Below, one piece after another: positions 53,044-61,343 of a DNA stretch of 64,000 nucleotides (position 1 is its first letter; each line of letters starts with the position of its first letter). Origin of the DNA: Hominifimenecus microfluidus (GTDB lineage: Bacteria > Bacillota > Clostridia > Lachnospirales > Lachnospiraceae); assembly GCA_020687485.1 (NCBI GenBank), contig JAJEQR010000002.1, positions 57,450 through 121,449 of the forward strand, given 5' to 3'. Below the pieces are notes generated by a model, which had not been told where the DNA came from, made no database searches, and saw only the letters and a list, made by a program, of their open reading frames with translations. A program made the translations under genes and the position numbers.

Positions 53044-54963
53044 TCAAGTGATCTTACTGAACATATGGCGCACCTTGTCCAGGCGGCTGTTTGGACGGCG
53101 GGGCTGAATGACCGGCTCGCCGACAGCGGCCTGATACCCTTTCAGTTCCGTCAGGCATACGCTCCGCCCGTTGGTGTAAAAGGCCAGATCAGTACGGTAT
53201 GCCTGTATGCAGCGGACGGGAATCTCGCCAGTAAAGACAACTTCATCCTTTTTTACCTGGGCCGTTTCGATGGTGGCACAGTATTTCGGCGCATCGTGAT
53301 AAGCCCTGGAAAGGTATTCCTGGGGCGCATAGAGGGTGAAGGAGAGATAAGGTTCCAGCAACTGCGTCCCTGATTCCTTCAATGCCTGTTCCAATACAAT
53401 CGGGGCCAATGAGCGAAAGTCCGCCGGCGTGCTGACCGGGCTATAATAAAGCCCGTATTCAAAGCAAATCTTACAGTCCGTTACGTTCCAGCCACACAAG
53501 CCTTGCTCCAGACCGTAACGGATACCATCCATGACAGCGTTTTGAAAACTCTGGTTCAAGTATCCCAGGGAAACCCGGCTCTCGTATTGTACACCGGAGC
53601 CAAGCGGGAGCGGCGTAACAGACAGTCCGATGGATGCCCAAAACGGGTTGGGCGGCACCTCGATATGGATGGTGTGGCTGGCCACTTTGAGCGGCCGCTC
53701 TAAATAAATGACGGTGGGTTCCTTCACCGCTGTTTCAATCTTGTACTTTTCCGCCAGCAAAGCGGAAACAACCTCCAACTGCACCCGGCCCAAAAAAGAA
53801 AGAATGACCTCATGGGTGATGGAATCCACCTCGTAGCGCAAAAGCGGGTCAGTATCCGCAATCTGCGTAAGAGCGTCCAGCAGCCGTTCTCTTTGCGCTG
53901 CCGTTTTCGGCGCAATCGTCGTCCGCAGCATGGGGAGGGGAGCATCACGCCACCTTTCACGAGGAAGCCGGGTGTTGTCCCCCAATACGTCGTTTAATCC
54001 CACGCTGTCGCTGGGAAGGATGACAATTTCGCCCTTATGGGCGGTGTCTGTCCGAACAATCTCCCCTTTGGATGGAATACGCATCTCCGTGATTTTCAGC
54101 TTTTCTCTCCCGGCCAGGGCCACCGTATCCCGCAGGCGCAGCGTTCCGCTGTATAGCCGCAGATAGATGAGCCGCTGGCCACAATCTGTATACTCCACCT
54201 TGAAAACGCTGCCGCATAGGGCGGCGCTCCCCTGTTCCCCAATCGGTTGGAATAGCCCTGTCACCGCATCCATCAACGGTTGAATACCAAGGCCCTTTTT
54301 GGCGCTGCCATGATAGACCGGGAACAGAGAGGCGTCTTGAACCCGCCGCTGTTCCTCCCGCACAAGTTCTTCCCGGCTGATTGGTTCTCCTGCGATATAC
54401 TTTTCCAATAATTCATCGTTATTTTCGATGACCGCATCCCATGCTTCTATGTCGGTATTTTCCTCCAGGACTATTTCCGGGGACAGCGACACCGTCTGCT
54501 TGATGATAATATCGGCGGAGAGCTTATCCCGAACAGACTGAACCACGCTCTGCAAATCAACGCCAGCCTGGTCGATCTTGTTGATAAAGATAACGGTGGG
54601 AATGTTCATTTTCCGCAGGGCATGGAACAGAATACGGGTCTGGGCCTGCACGCCATCTTTAGCGGAGATCACCAAGATGGCCCCATCTAAAACAGCCAAA
54701 GAGCGGTACACCTCCGCCAAAAAATCCATGTGGCCGGGCGTATCCACAATGTTAACTTTACATCTGTGCCACTGGAAGGAAGTGACTGCCGCTTGAATGG
54801 TAATCCCACGCTGCCGCTCCAAAAACATGGTGTCCGTCCTCGTTGTCCCTTTTTCGACGCTCCCCGGTTCTGAAATGGCTCCGCTGGCATATAGCAGGCT
54901 CTCCGTCAAGGTCGTCTTTCCAGCGTCTACATGGGCAAGAATTCCAATATTGATTATTTTCAT
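53044..54963 (-). CDS. tet(W): Tet(W)-type ribosomal protection protein (tetracycline resistance)
   Basis: A 639-residue EF-G-like GTPase: [20 protein letters not shown] (G1), [19 protein letters not shown] (G2), [17 protein letters not shown] (G3), INKIDQAG (G4) and [14 protein letters not shown] (G5). The C-terminal end is [18 protein letters not shown]. The length is that of Tet(W), and its sequence agrees with Tet(W) rather than Tet(O) or Tet(M) at all recognised blocks. It releases tetracycline from the ribosome. It points against the transfer operon and is visibly more GC-rich than its neighbours, so it is an accessory cargo. AGGAGG precedes ATG 54963; leader and attenuator upstream. 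Confidence 0.95.
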   Translation of the reverse strand: MKIINIGILAHVDAGKTTLTESLLYASGAISEPGSVEKGTTRTDTMFLERQRGITIQAAVTSFQWHRCKVNIVDTPGHMDFLAEVYRSLAVLDGAILVISAKDGVQAQTRILFHALRKMNIPTVIFINKIDQAGVDLQSVVQSVRDKLSADIIIKQTVSLSPEIVLEENTDIEAWDAVIENNDELLEKYIAGEPISREELVREEQRRVQDASLFPVYHGSAKKGLGIQPLMDAVTGLFQPIGEQGSAALCGSVFKVEYTDCGQRLIYLRLYSGTLRLRDTVALAGREKLKITEMRIPSKGEIVRTDTAHKGEIVILPSDSVGLNDVLGDNTRLPRERWRDAPLPMLRTTIAPKTAAQRERLLDALTQIADTDPLLRYEVDSITHEVILSFLGRVQLEVVSALLAEKYKIETAVKEPTVIYLERPLKVASHTIHIEVPPNPFWASIGLSVTPLPLGSGVQYESRVSLGYLNQSFQNAVMDGIRYGLEQGLCGWNVTDCKICFEYGLYYSPVSTPADFRSLAPIVLEQALKESGTQLLEPYLSFTLYAPQEYLSRAYHDAPKYCATIETAQVKKDEVVFTGEIPVRCIQAYRTDLAFYTNGRSVCLTELKGYQAAVGEPVIQPRRPNSRLDKVRHMFSKIT

Positions 54964-55001
54964 GTGATTGTCCTCCTTTTACAGCCCGAAAGGGCACAAA
55001 A

Positions 55002-55033
55002 ATCCCCAGCAGTAAAATACTTTTACCACTGGG
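55002..55033 (-). terminator. Attenuator hairpin upstream of tet(W)
   Basis: On the minus strand CCCCAGTGGTAAAA pairs with TTTTACTGCTGGGG and is followed by ATTTTTG. The leader peptide ends in the 5' arm, the layout used for tet(M)-type transcription attenuation. A second short hairpin (GCCC-GAAA-GGGC) lies just before the ribosome site. Confidence 0.8.
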
Positions 55034-55067
55034 GATTATAATTTGCGGACATACACATATACAGCAT
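55023..55067 (-). CDS. 14-residue tet(W) leader peptide
   Basis: MLYMCMSANYNPQW, ending within the attenuator. Slow ribosomes on this peptide would let polymerase read through the terminator in the manner described for ribosomal-protection genes. Confidence 0.8.
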   Translation of the reverse strand: MLYMCMSANYNPQW

Positions 55068-55224
55068 ACACCTATTTGTGACTGCTGTTTTTTTGGATAT
55101 GTCAAAATTGATAAGGCAAAAGTATTCTTAAATTGGGTACAAAAAATCAAGCCCCCACAAAAGGAACTATCATAATCCTTTGTTCCCACTATTTGATTAT
55201 AGTTTTATTTAAGAATACCTTGCC
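55068..55224 (-). promoter_or_regulatory. tet(W) upstream control region
   Basis: On the minus strand a TATAAT lies at 55201-55196, with no good -35. GGTATTCTTAAAT and ATTTAAGAATACT form a long-range inverted repeat around it. The overall layout resembles the tet(M) leader region of Tn916. Confidence 0.5.
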
Positions 55225-55325
55225 GCATATTTTTTACTCCTTTTCTAGAATGAAACTATTATATCACATCAGTTTTAGGAAAGCAAGTACCTAAAAGAAA
55301 TTTTTCTTCCCCTTATATGTAACAA

Positions 55326-55430
55326 TCATACCGGCTTCCTGGCGTTCAGAATGGTTTCTGCTGTCTGCTGTGGTGTTTGGTTGGAATTGTCCAGCCAAAA
55401 GCCGATCCGTGGTGTTGTCTGCATTTTACT
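55326..55430 (-). pseudogene. Short coding remnant upstream of tet(W)
   Basis: On the minus strand KMQTTPRIGFWLDNSNQTPQ then QTAETILNARKPV and a stop reads like the end of a nucleotide kinase-type or ATPase protein, but the 5' part is absent. The surrounding 55225-55617 has no intact gene and looks like junction debris of the tet(W) cargo insertion. Confidence 0.3.
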
Positions 55431-55617
55431 AAATACAAATTCAATGTATACAGAAAGATATAAGGAGTGGGAGGGATTCCGCCGTAGTTGGCATTGTAGG
55501 AAAATCCAAAAGTTTAGATTTTCCCACAATGCTTATCTTTTGGTCTTTGGTTCGGAATAGTGTAGTGCTGGCGGTCTATCTCTTGTTTTCGGTTGCTTGC
55601 TTCCTTACCGTACATGA

Positions 55618-55860
55618 GCATTACTGCCGGGTACAAAGCGTTTCGGTGAATTAAAAAAATCAATCGGCAGCGTTTCTCAAAAGGTTTTGACTGCTCAGCT
55701 TCGTGATATGGAAGAAAACGGACTCGTTAATCGAAAAGTGTATGCTGAAGTTCCGCCGAGAGTAGAATACTCTCTGACAGAATTGGGACAAAGCTTGAAA
55801 CCTATTCTCGACGCTATGTGGAGTTGGGGCGAAGATTATAAAGAAAAATGTAATAAATAA
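55618..55860 (+). pseudogene. 5'-truncated HxlR-family regulator
   Basis: An open frame without start reads TKRFGELKKSIGSVSQKVLT, LRDMEENGLVNRKVYAEVPP, RVEYSLTELGQSLKPILDAM and W..., the C-terminal two thirds of an HxlR winged-helix protein. The frame is stopped by TGA just upstream, and the N-terminal helix is missing. A remnant of a gene disrupted by the tet(W) insertion. Confidence 0.75.
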
Positions 55861-55901
55861 CGAAAAGACCGTCAAATCTCAACATTCGAGACTTGACGGT
55901 C

Positions 55902-56435
55902 TTATATTTTTTTACTGTATTTTAGAAAATCGTTTTGGTGTTCCTGTTTGCGAAGTTGATAGCCTTGTGCAATCAGCGTATCTACTTTCAGAGCAATTAG
56001 GTTTATGTCGGAACACATTGACCGTGCAATCTGCTGAATGTCATAGCCGTTTTCAATGTATTCCAAAATGGTGTCGTCCGGGAGCGAAGCCTGAGAAGCG
56101 AAGATATTTGCTTCATACTCCATACGGTTCTCTCTCATATCAAAGATGTTGAACTCTTTGAACCCGCCGACAGCAACCGCTTCTTGCCTGTGTAGAACAT
56201 CGTGCCCGATTTCGTGCCATAGCACTATCTGCTCCACGACCGGGTGCATACCGTTTTTAAGAAAAACAAAGCGGTTCTTCAGAATAACCTTGTATGCTCC
56301 ACGCTGCTTGTCAAAATTCCGGTAGATGACATTGATACCAAGCTCTTTTGCGACCTTGTATGGGTCACGAGTACCGCAGCGGTCAATGAGCTTGTTTACG
56401 ATTTTCACAATCTCAGCCGTAGTGTAATACCCCAA
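55902..56435 (-). CDS. immA: ImmA/IrrE-family metalloprotease, element B
   Basis: A 177-residue protein with HEIGHD and MEYEANIFA; homologous along its length to 10862-11386. The start is TTG 56435, with GGAGG 9 nt upstream. Expected to cleave the repressor at 56536. The pairing with its own repressor is kept in both elements. Confidence 0.88.
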   Translation of the reverse strand: MGYYTTAEIVKIVNKLIDRCGTRDPYKVAKELGINVIYRNFDKQRGAYKVILKNRFVFLKNGMHPVVEQIVLWHEIGHDVLHRQEAVAVGGFKEFNIFDMRENRMEYEANIFASQASLPDDTILEYIENGYDIQQIARSMCSDINLIALKVDTLIAQGYQLRKQEHQNDFLKYSKKI

Positions 56436-56535
56436 TCCGGCTCACCTCCCATATTATAGTATATCGGATATTAACCCTATAATAAATTATAAACTATTAT
56501 GTGTCCCATATATTGGACTTAGTTCACTTTGAGGA

Positions 56536-56946
56536 TTACTCGTCTTTGCGGTATTTCTTCGGGGTGTATTTTTTATTGTTCTTCTTTGCAATAAGATATG
56601 CTTCCTGAATAGCGTCAACCATTTCACGCATATCCTCGTCAGCCATTTCGCCGCCGGCAAACAGACCGGTAACTTCTGCAAGCAACTCCTGAGCCTGTCT
56701 TGCCCCTCTGCGTCCGTATTTATCCTCTACATCGGCGATGAAAGCGTCATCCTCAGACAGCAGATAATTCACATTTACATTTAAGGATTCCGCCAGCTTC
56801 TTATATCTTTCCATTCCTCTCGGACGGGATTTATCATTTTCATAAGAACCAATTATGCGTCGGGTTACGCCGATTTTAGCTGCCAACTCATCTTGACTCA
56901 TACCAAGCTTTGTTCTCTCAGCCTTGACTTTTTCACCGAATGTCAT
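56536..56946 (-). CDS. immR: XRE-family element repressor, element B
   Basis: A 136-residue protein. The HTH (TFGEKVKAERTKLGMSQDEL, VTRRIIGSYENDKSRPRG) differs from the element A repressor, but the C-terminal part (RGARQAQELLAEVTGLFAGG, ending KKYTPKKYR) is shared. ATG 56946 has AAGGAG upstream. Probably the ImmA target lies in the shared C-terminal part. Confidence 0.86.
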   Translation of the reverse strand: MTFGEKVKAERTKLGMSQDELAAKIGVTRRIIGSYENDKSRPRGMERYKKLAESLNVNVNYLLSEDDAFIADVEDKYGRRGARQAQELLAEVTGLFAGGEMADEDMREMVDAIQEAYLIAKKNNKKYTPKKYRKDE

Positions 56947-56977
56947 TGTGATTTCACTCCTTAAAAGAATATTTACA

Positions 56978-57058
56978 GTTGAACTACCCATTTGCTCTTG
57001 ACAAGTACAGTTTAAGTGTATATAATATGAATTGGGAAGTTGAACTACACATAGTGTA
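56978..57058 (+). promoter_or_regulatory. Strong promoter with operator-like repeats, element B
   Basis: TTGACA (56998-57003), 17 nt, TATAAT (57021-57026) toward dinB. AGTTGAACTAC occurs at about 56978 and again at 57038-57048. TACAC-ATA-GTGTA (57046-57058) is a dyad, and TACA-N7-TGTA lies in the spacer. None matches the CGACA operators of element A. Confidence 0.7.
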
Positions 57059-57094
57059 CACCAAACTACCCAAAATGTCAAGGGGGTTCAAAAA

Positions 57095-58330
57095 ATGTTA
57101 CGAAGCATACTTCATTGTGATATGAACAACTTCTATGCCAGCGTCGAATGTATGCTCGACCCCGCATTAAAGAAATATCCGATTGCTGTCTGCGGCTCTG
57201 TTGAGGAACGACACGGTATCGTGCTTGCGAAGAACTACAAAGCAAAGGCTTTTGATGTGAAAACCGGGGACGCAGTATGGCAGGCTAAACAGAAGTGCAA
57301 GGACTTGGTTGTAGTACCGCCCCATTATGAGGAGTATATCAAATACTCAAAGCTTGCGAGAAGCGTTTATGAGCGATATACCGACCAAGTTGAACCGTAT
57401 GGTATGGATGAGTGTTGGCTGGATATTAGCGGGACAGAAAGCCTTTTCGGTTCGCCGGAAAAGGTGGCAAATGAAATTCGTGAAACGATGAAGTTTGAAC
57501 TCGGCTTGACGATTTCTGTGGGTGTTTCCTTTAATAAGATATTTGCGAAGCTCGGCTCGGATATGAAGAAACCGGACGCAGTAACCGTAATTCCAAAGGA
57601 CACATTCAGAGAAAAGATTTGGGGACTTCCTGCCGCTGACCTGCTCGGTGTAGGACGGGCAACCCAGCGAGTGCTTGACAGCTATTGTATTCGTACCATC
57701 GGGGATTTAGCGAATACCGACCCTGAGTTCTTACGCAGAAGATTAGGAAAGAACGGAGTAGTTTTATGGGACTATGCCAATGGTAACGACCTTTCCCTTG
57801 TTGCCAAGAAAGACTTCGCTTCTCCTATAAAAAGCGTAGGACACGGTATAACAACGGTAGCAGACTTAGAGAAACCGGAGCAGGTGTGGCCCGTGTTTCT
57901 CGAATTGACCCAAGACATCGGACACAAGCTCCGTGTTCACGGACTGAGTGCAGAAGGTGTCGCAATACATATTAGAGACAACACACTCAATACAAGGCAA
58001 TGGCAGACGAAGATTGCACTTCCTACACAGTCTCCGATGATTATTGCAAAGACCGCTTTTCAGTTGTTTGAAAAAAGATATGGGTGGAATAACCCTATCC
58101 GTTCTGTGACGGTACAAGCCATAAATCTTGTTCCACAAGACACGCCCCGTCAAATAGATATGTTTATGGACGCCGCCAAGCAGGACAAATTGGAGAGAAT
58201 GGAAAAGTGTGTTGAAGAAATCAGACGGCGTTTCGGAAAGGACAGCATAAGGAATGGGGTTCTGTGTCAGAACCTGCGGCTACCACCGGAAAAAGCCGAA
58301 ATCACGATGCCGACAGGTATGGTCGGTTAA
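57095..58330 (+). CDS. Y-family translesion DNA polymerase (DinB/UmuC-like), element B
   Basis: A 411-residue protein with the same landmarks as 12065-13300 (ILHCDMNNFYASVECM, YGMDECWLDISGTE, INLVPQDTPRQIDMF). A G-rich ribosome site precedes ATG 57095. First gene of the element B operon. Non-homologous tracts are concentrated in the little finger, as expected for polymerases with shared catalysis and diverged partners. Confidence 0.92.
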   Translation: MLRSILHCDMNNFYASVECMLDPALKKYPIAVCGSVEERHGIVLAKNYKAKAFDVKTGDAVWQAKQKCKDLVVVPPHYEEYIKYSKLARSVYERYTDQVEPYGMDECWLDISGTESLFGSPEKVANEIRETMKFELGLTISVGVSFNKIFAKLGSDMKKPDAVTVIPKDTFREKIWGLPAADLLGVGRATQRVLDSYCIRTIGDLANTDPEFLRRRLGKNGVVLWDYANGNDLSLVAKKDFASPIKSVGHGITTVADLEKPEQVWPVFLELTQDIGHKLRVHGLSAEGVAIHIRDNTLNTRQWQTKIALPTQSPMIIAKTAFQLFEKRYGWNNPIRSVTVQAINLVPQDTPRQIDMFMDAAKQDKLERMEKCVEEIRRRFGKDSIRNGVLCQNLRLPPEKAEITMPTGMVG

Positions 58331-58342
58331 GGAGGGCTAAAT

Positions 58343-58642
58343 GTGATTGACGAAAAAGAGGTTACGGCTTATGTTACGATACCCGACTGCTTTTTGCAGG
58401 GGTGCAGCGAAGATATTGTTATCTTCCGTGCGGACGGCGGAAACCATTTTACCGACTACGGTATATATGAAGGAATGTTCCTGTTCTTTGACCGAAAAAA
58501 ACGCTTTAAGAAAGGAAGGCTTTCCTGTTACATCAATACTGCCGGAGATGACCGACCCAAGTACAGGGTGTCGGATAAGAACATCGACGGATACAAGCAC
58601 TTGGGAAGATTGGTTTTGACTTTGAGAAATTACGAGGTATAA
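58343..58642 (+). CDS. UmuD/LexA-fold-like protein lacking the catalytic serine, element B
   Basis: A 99-residue protein (VTIPDCFLQGCSEDIVIFRA then DGGNHFTDYGIYEGMFLFFD). GTG 58343 follows GGAGGG; the ATG 2 nt upstream is stopped at once. Same replaced Ser-Met as in the element A paralogue. Confidence 0.6.
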   Translation: MIDEKEVTAYVTIPDCFLQGCSEDIVIFRADGGNHFTDYGIYEGMFLFFDRKKRFKKGRLSCYINTAGDDRPKYRVSDKNIDGYKHLGRLVLTLRNYEV

Positions 58643-58644
58643 AA

Positions 58645-58896
58645 ATGGAATCCGATAGAAGAAAAGTTTATGTTGAAGTAAATGTAACACACAGACCTGA
58701 TGGAACGGCTCGTCCGAATTTCATCAAGTTTGAGAATGATGAAAAATATGAGATAGACCGTGTAATTCAGAAATGCCGTGCGGCTTCCACCAAAGTCGGA
58801 GGAACCGGTATCCGCTACACGGTACAGATTTGCGGCAAGCCCACATTTCTGTTCGACGAAGAAAACGGAAAGTGGTTTGTAGAAGCAAAATCCTAA
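58645..58896 (+). CDS. Small hypothetical protein, dinB operon, element B
   Basis: An 83-residue paralogue of 13646-13909 (RKVYVEVNVTHRPDGTARPN; FLFDEENGKWFVEAKS). Starts 3 nt after the previous stop. Confidence 0.7.
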   Translation: MESDRRKVYVEVNVTHRPDGTARPNFIKFENDEKYEIDRVIQKCRAASTKVGGTGIRYTVQICGKPTFLFDEENGKWFVEAKS

Positions 58897-58915
58897 TGGT
58901 AGGAGGTTTTGTAAC

Positions 58916-59647
58916 TTGAAACATTTATCGAGATTTGACATCGAAGCGATTGCCGACAAATATGTTCAGGCATATATGGCACTTCCCGATGTCCGCAACA
59001 CACAAATATACAGAATTGACCCGGAGCTTCTCTTGGAGAAGGTTCTCGGCTTGAATGTCGAATACCAGCACCTATCCTATGACGGGAGTATTCTCGGAAT
59101 GACCTCATTTACGGAAATGGGTGTTCAGGTATTTGAAGATGATGATAACGAAGCCTTTTTCTTTTTGGACGGAAAAACCGTTCTCGTGGAAAAGGACTTG
59201 AACTTTGACAGCAAGCTGAAAGGCAGAAAGAATTTCACCTTAATGCACGAGGGCAGCCATCAGATATTTAAGATGTTGTTCCCGAATGATTACGGCGTGA
59301 CACAGAAATCTGCCGGAGTACATTATTACAAGGCAAATTCCGAGAGGAATAAGCCTATATCCGATTGGGAGGAATGGCAGGCAAATACGCTTGGAGCAGC
59401 TATCCTTCTTCCCGAAAACCTTATAAAGCAGGGAATGTATCTGTTCAGTCTTGGAGAAAAGATTGAGTGTCTAAACAAGATATACTTTCCGGGCGTATAT
59501 AAAAGGTTTGACGCACTTGCTGATTTTTTAGGGTGTTCCAAAAAGGCTCTTGCCATACGAATGAAACAGCTCGGACTTTTGAAAAAGGAGTATCTTGATA
59601 ATCCTTTTGATTTGGTTACGGTTTATCCGGAGGTGAGCGAGCTATGA
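58916..59647 (+). CDS. Second ImmA/IrrE-type metalloprotease, element B only
   Basis: A 243-residue protein. LMHEGSHQIFKMLFP carries HExxH, WEEWQANTLGAAILLP the third-ligand region, and an HTH-like C-terminus follows (ADFLGCSKKALAIRMKQLGL). TTG 58916 with AGGAGG upstream. No counterpart in element A, where only a zinc-ribbon gene follows; it might cleave a different target than the repressor. Confidence 0.82.
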   Translation: MKHLSRFDIEAIADKYVQAYMALPDVRNTQIYRIDPELLLEKVLGLNVEYQHLSYDGSILGMTSFTEMGVQVFEDDDNEAFFFLDGKTVLVEKDLNFDSKLKGRKNFTLMHEGSHQIFKMLFPNDYGVTQKSAGVHYYKANSERNKPISDWEEWQANTLGAAILLPENLIKQGMYLFSLGEKIECLNKIYFPGVYKRFDALADFLGCSKKALAIRMKQLGLLKKEYLDNPFDLVTVYPEVSEL

Positions 59648-59841
59648 AATCGTTGGAACAAAAGATAATCGTAAGGTGCAAAAACTGTGGCTGGCGTATT
59701 TTTGACAAGGTAACAATGACAACAGGCGTTATTGAACTGAAATGTCCTAACTGCCACAGAGTAGTAGAGGTTGACCTGTCCCTCCGCAAAGGAACGGTCA
59801 AGTACAGATTAGCAAGAAGCAATAACAGAGCGAACAATTAA
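59644..59841 (+). CDS. Zinc-ribbon protein, element B
   Basis: A 65-residue protein: VRCKNCGWRIFDKVTMTTGV, KCPNCHRVVEVDLSL. Com-like two-CxxC ribbon. Overlaps the protease stop by 4 nt. Homologous position to 13912-14163. Confidence 0.75.
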   Translation: MKSLEQKIIVRCKNCGWRIFDKVTMTTGVIELKCPNCHRVVEVDLSLRKGTVKYRLARSNNRANN

Positions 59842-59902
59842 ATATCGGGCAGATGTACCGAGCCACGAGTCCTTGAGCGAAAGCTCCTGAGTCATCAAAT
59901 TG

Positions 59903-59962
59903 CCGGACGCTGAGAATTACGGGATAGAAATATCCTAATGTTCTTGGTGTCCGGCTTTTTTG
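59903..59962 (+). terminator. Terminator in the middle of the element B operon
   Basis: GCCGGAC (59903-59909) pairs with GTCCGGC (59949-59955), followed by six T; a hairpin GAGTC-CTT-GAGC / GCTC-CTG-AGTC lies upstream. Same place as the mid-operon terminator in element A. Confidence 0.7.
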
Positions 59963-59985
59963 TCGCTCCCGAAAGGAGCAAGACC

Positions 59986-60027
59986 GTGACATATAAGTGG
60001 CTGGCTTATATCGCCAAGTATCCGTAA
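59986..60027 (+). CDS. 13-residue leader peptide, element B
   Basis: GTG-started MTYKWLAYIAKYP with AAAGGAG 7 nt upstream. Conserved with 14414-14455. Its TAA stop lies in the 5' arm of the downstream hairpin. Confidence 0.75.
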   Translation: MTYKWLAYIAKYP

Positions 60028-60082
60028 TCTCCGAATTTTTGATTTCAGCCAAATTCAAAAATTCAAATTCAAGGAGATTACG
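60022..60082 (+). promoter_or_regulatory. Hairpin sequestering the ribosome site of the sigma-like gene, element B
   Basis: CGTAATCTCC (60023-60032) pairs perfectly with GGAGATTACG (60073-60082), and GAATTTTTGA (60033-60042) with TCAAAAATTC (60055-60064). The GGAG ribosome site is buried. Same fold as 14450-14507 with a compensated base in the leader stop codon. Confidence 0.78.
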
Positions 60083-60085
60083 ACA

Positions 60086-60670
60086 ATGACAAAACTTACA
60101 TTAGAACAGCAGGAATTATTATTTGCGAACGACTGCAAGCTCATCAATCTTCGGTATGAATACCACGGTTACACCGGCACGGAGAAATGGGCGATTGTAA
60201 CAGAACTGGCGGAAGAAGAATTGTGGGTTAAATACCCTGATGTTATCCGTCGGTACACTCCGTTCATTCTTCTTTCTATGGCTCAGGGCGAAGTGATTGA
60301 CGAGTCATACAGAAACAACGATAAGTACGAAAAGCGAGCAAAAAGAACAATCGATGTGTACGGCTATGAAGATGACATCTCTGAACAGTTCCACCGGGAA
60401 CTGATTACTCCGTTTGTTGACCCGTTTGAGCAAGCGGAGGAAGAACGGATTGAAGAAGAAAAGGAACAGCTCCGCCAGTTAGAAATTGCAAAAGTCAGAA
60501 AGGTATTGGAAATGCTGAAACCGGTTCAGAGAGAACGACTGATAAAAGCAATTCTGTTAGGTATGAGTTCAAGAAAAATCGCAAAGGAAGAAGGTGTATA
60601 TTACAGCGTTGTAGATAAGTCGATTGCCGCTGCAAGAAAAAATTTCAAGAAATTTTATGAAAACCTCTGA
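60086..60670 (+). CDS. Sigma-70 region-4-like regulator, element B
   Basis: A 194-residue protein. The C-terminal HTH is VQRERLIKAILLGMSSRKIA, KEEGVYYSVVDKSIAAARKN. The N-terminal half (LRYEYHGYTGTEKWAIVTEL; LELLEYPDVIRRYTPF-like) is unrelated to that of element A. Controlled by the leader and hairpin just upstream; precedes the MazF-like, xis and int genes. Confidence 0.75.
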   Translation: MTKLTLEQQELLFANDCKLINLRYEYHGYTGTEKWAIVTELAEEELWVKYPDVIRRYTPFILLSMAQGEVIDESYRNNDKYEKRAKRTIDVYGYEDDISEQFHRELITPFVDPFEQAEEERIEEEKEQLRQLEIAKVRKVLEMLKPVQRERLIKAILLGMSSRKIAKEEGVYYSVVDKSIAAARKNFKKFYENL

Positions 60671-60734
60671 TTTTGGGTGTGCATTTTGACCCCCTTTGTC
60701 CAAATGAGTGAAGGGGTTATTTCAATTCCGGATA
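60669..60734 (+). repeat. ICE-internal repeat with hairpin, copy 2
   Basis: Shares about 60 nt with 23886-23946, including the loop TGTCCAAATGAGTG between CCCCTT and AAGGGG and a following ATTCCGGATA. Begins at the sigma-like stop codon and ends 45 nt before the MazF-like start. Confidence 0.6.
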
Positions 60735-60779
60735 CGAAATGCACTTTCAAGACTAAATGAACAGAGAGGTTATACATAT

Positions 60780-61343
60780 ATGCAGAGAAAAGAAATTCAG
60801 CGTGGAGATTTATTCTACTACGATTTTGGAAAAAGAGAAGGGTCTGTCCAGTCGGGAGAGAGACCTGTAATGGTAATTCAGGCAGACAACTTTAATGCCA
60901 ATGCTCCGACAATTATTGTTGCGGCTGTTACGGCTGTGATGAAAAAGAAGTATCTTCCTTCACACATCATTTTGGGTGAGGACTTCGGTCTGAAGAAGCT
61001 GTCAATGGTTCTTCTTGAACAGATACAAACCGTCAATAAGGACGAACTAACAGACTACATTGGTTCGGTAAACGATGAAAGGCTTTGGAAGCAAATTAAC
61101 GCAGCTCTAAAAAAGACTTTCGGTTTATGGATTTACAACACAGACAGAAACGGAGATGTTCGCTGCTTATGTCCCAAGTGCCTGAGCGACTATATCCACG
61201 ACCCAAATTATATTGTCAGGCGTCTTGACCCTTTTGCAAAAAGTAAAGATAACTGCGATAAGTGTAATAACAGCGGTTGGGATTATATCGTTTATGACAA
61301 ACACACCTCGGTCAAAGGAAAGGGGTGCAGGAATGTCAAATAG
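60780..61343 (+). CDS. MazF/PemK-type protein with zinc-binding extension
   Basis: A 187-residue protein. The N-terminal 110 residues have the MazF/PemK pattern (IQRGDLFYYDFGKREGSVQS, GERPVMVIQADNFNANAPTI, LPSHIILGEDFGLKKLSMVL, EQIQTV). The C-terminal part adds two CxxC pairs (CLCPKCLSDY; NCDKCNNSGWDYI). No antitoxin lies beside it. ATG 60780 is chosen for GAGG upstream. The extension suggests binding to something other than, or as well as, free mRNA. Confidence 0.8.
   Translation: MQRKEIQRGDLFYYDFGKREGSVQSGERPVMVIQADNFNANAPTIIVAAVTAVMKKKYLPSHIILGEDFGLKKLSMVLLEQIQTVNKDELTDYIGSVNDERLWKQINAALKKTFGLWIYNTDRNGDVRCLCPKCLSDYIHDPNYIVRRLDPFAKSKDNCDKCNNSGWDYIVYDKHTSVKGKGCRNVK

Noticed and set aside
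52867..53373. 168-codon plus-strand frame across the end of tet(W)
   Set aside because: Most of it is the antisense of tet(W); the upstream part lacks a ribosome site and has no recognisable domain.
53044..54963. tet(O) or a tet(O/W) mosaic
   Set aside because: The distinctive blocks throughout read as Tet(W) and the length fits. A fine mosaic cannot be excluded without alignment, so this is a provisional rejection.
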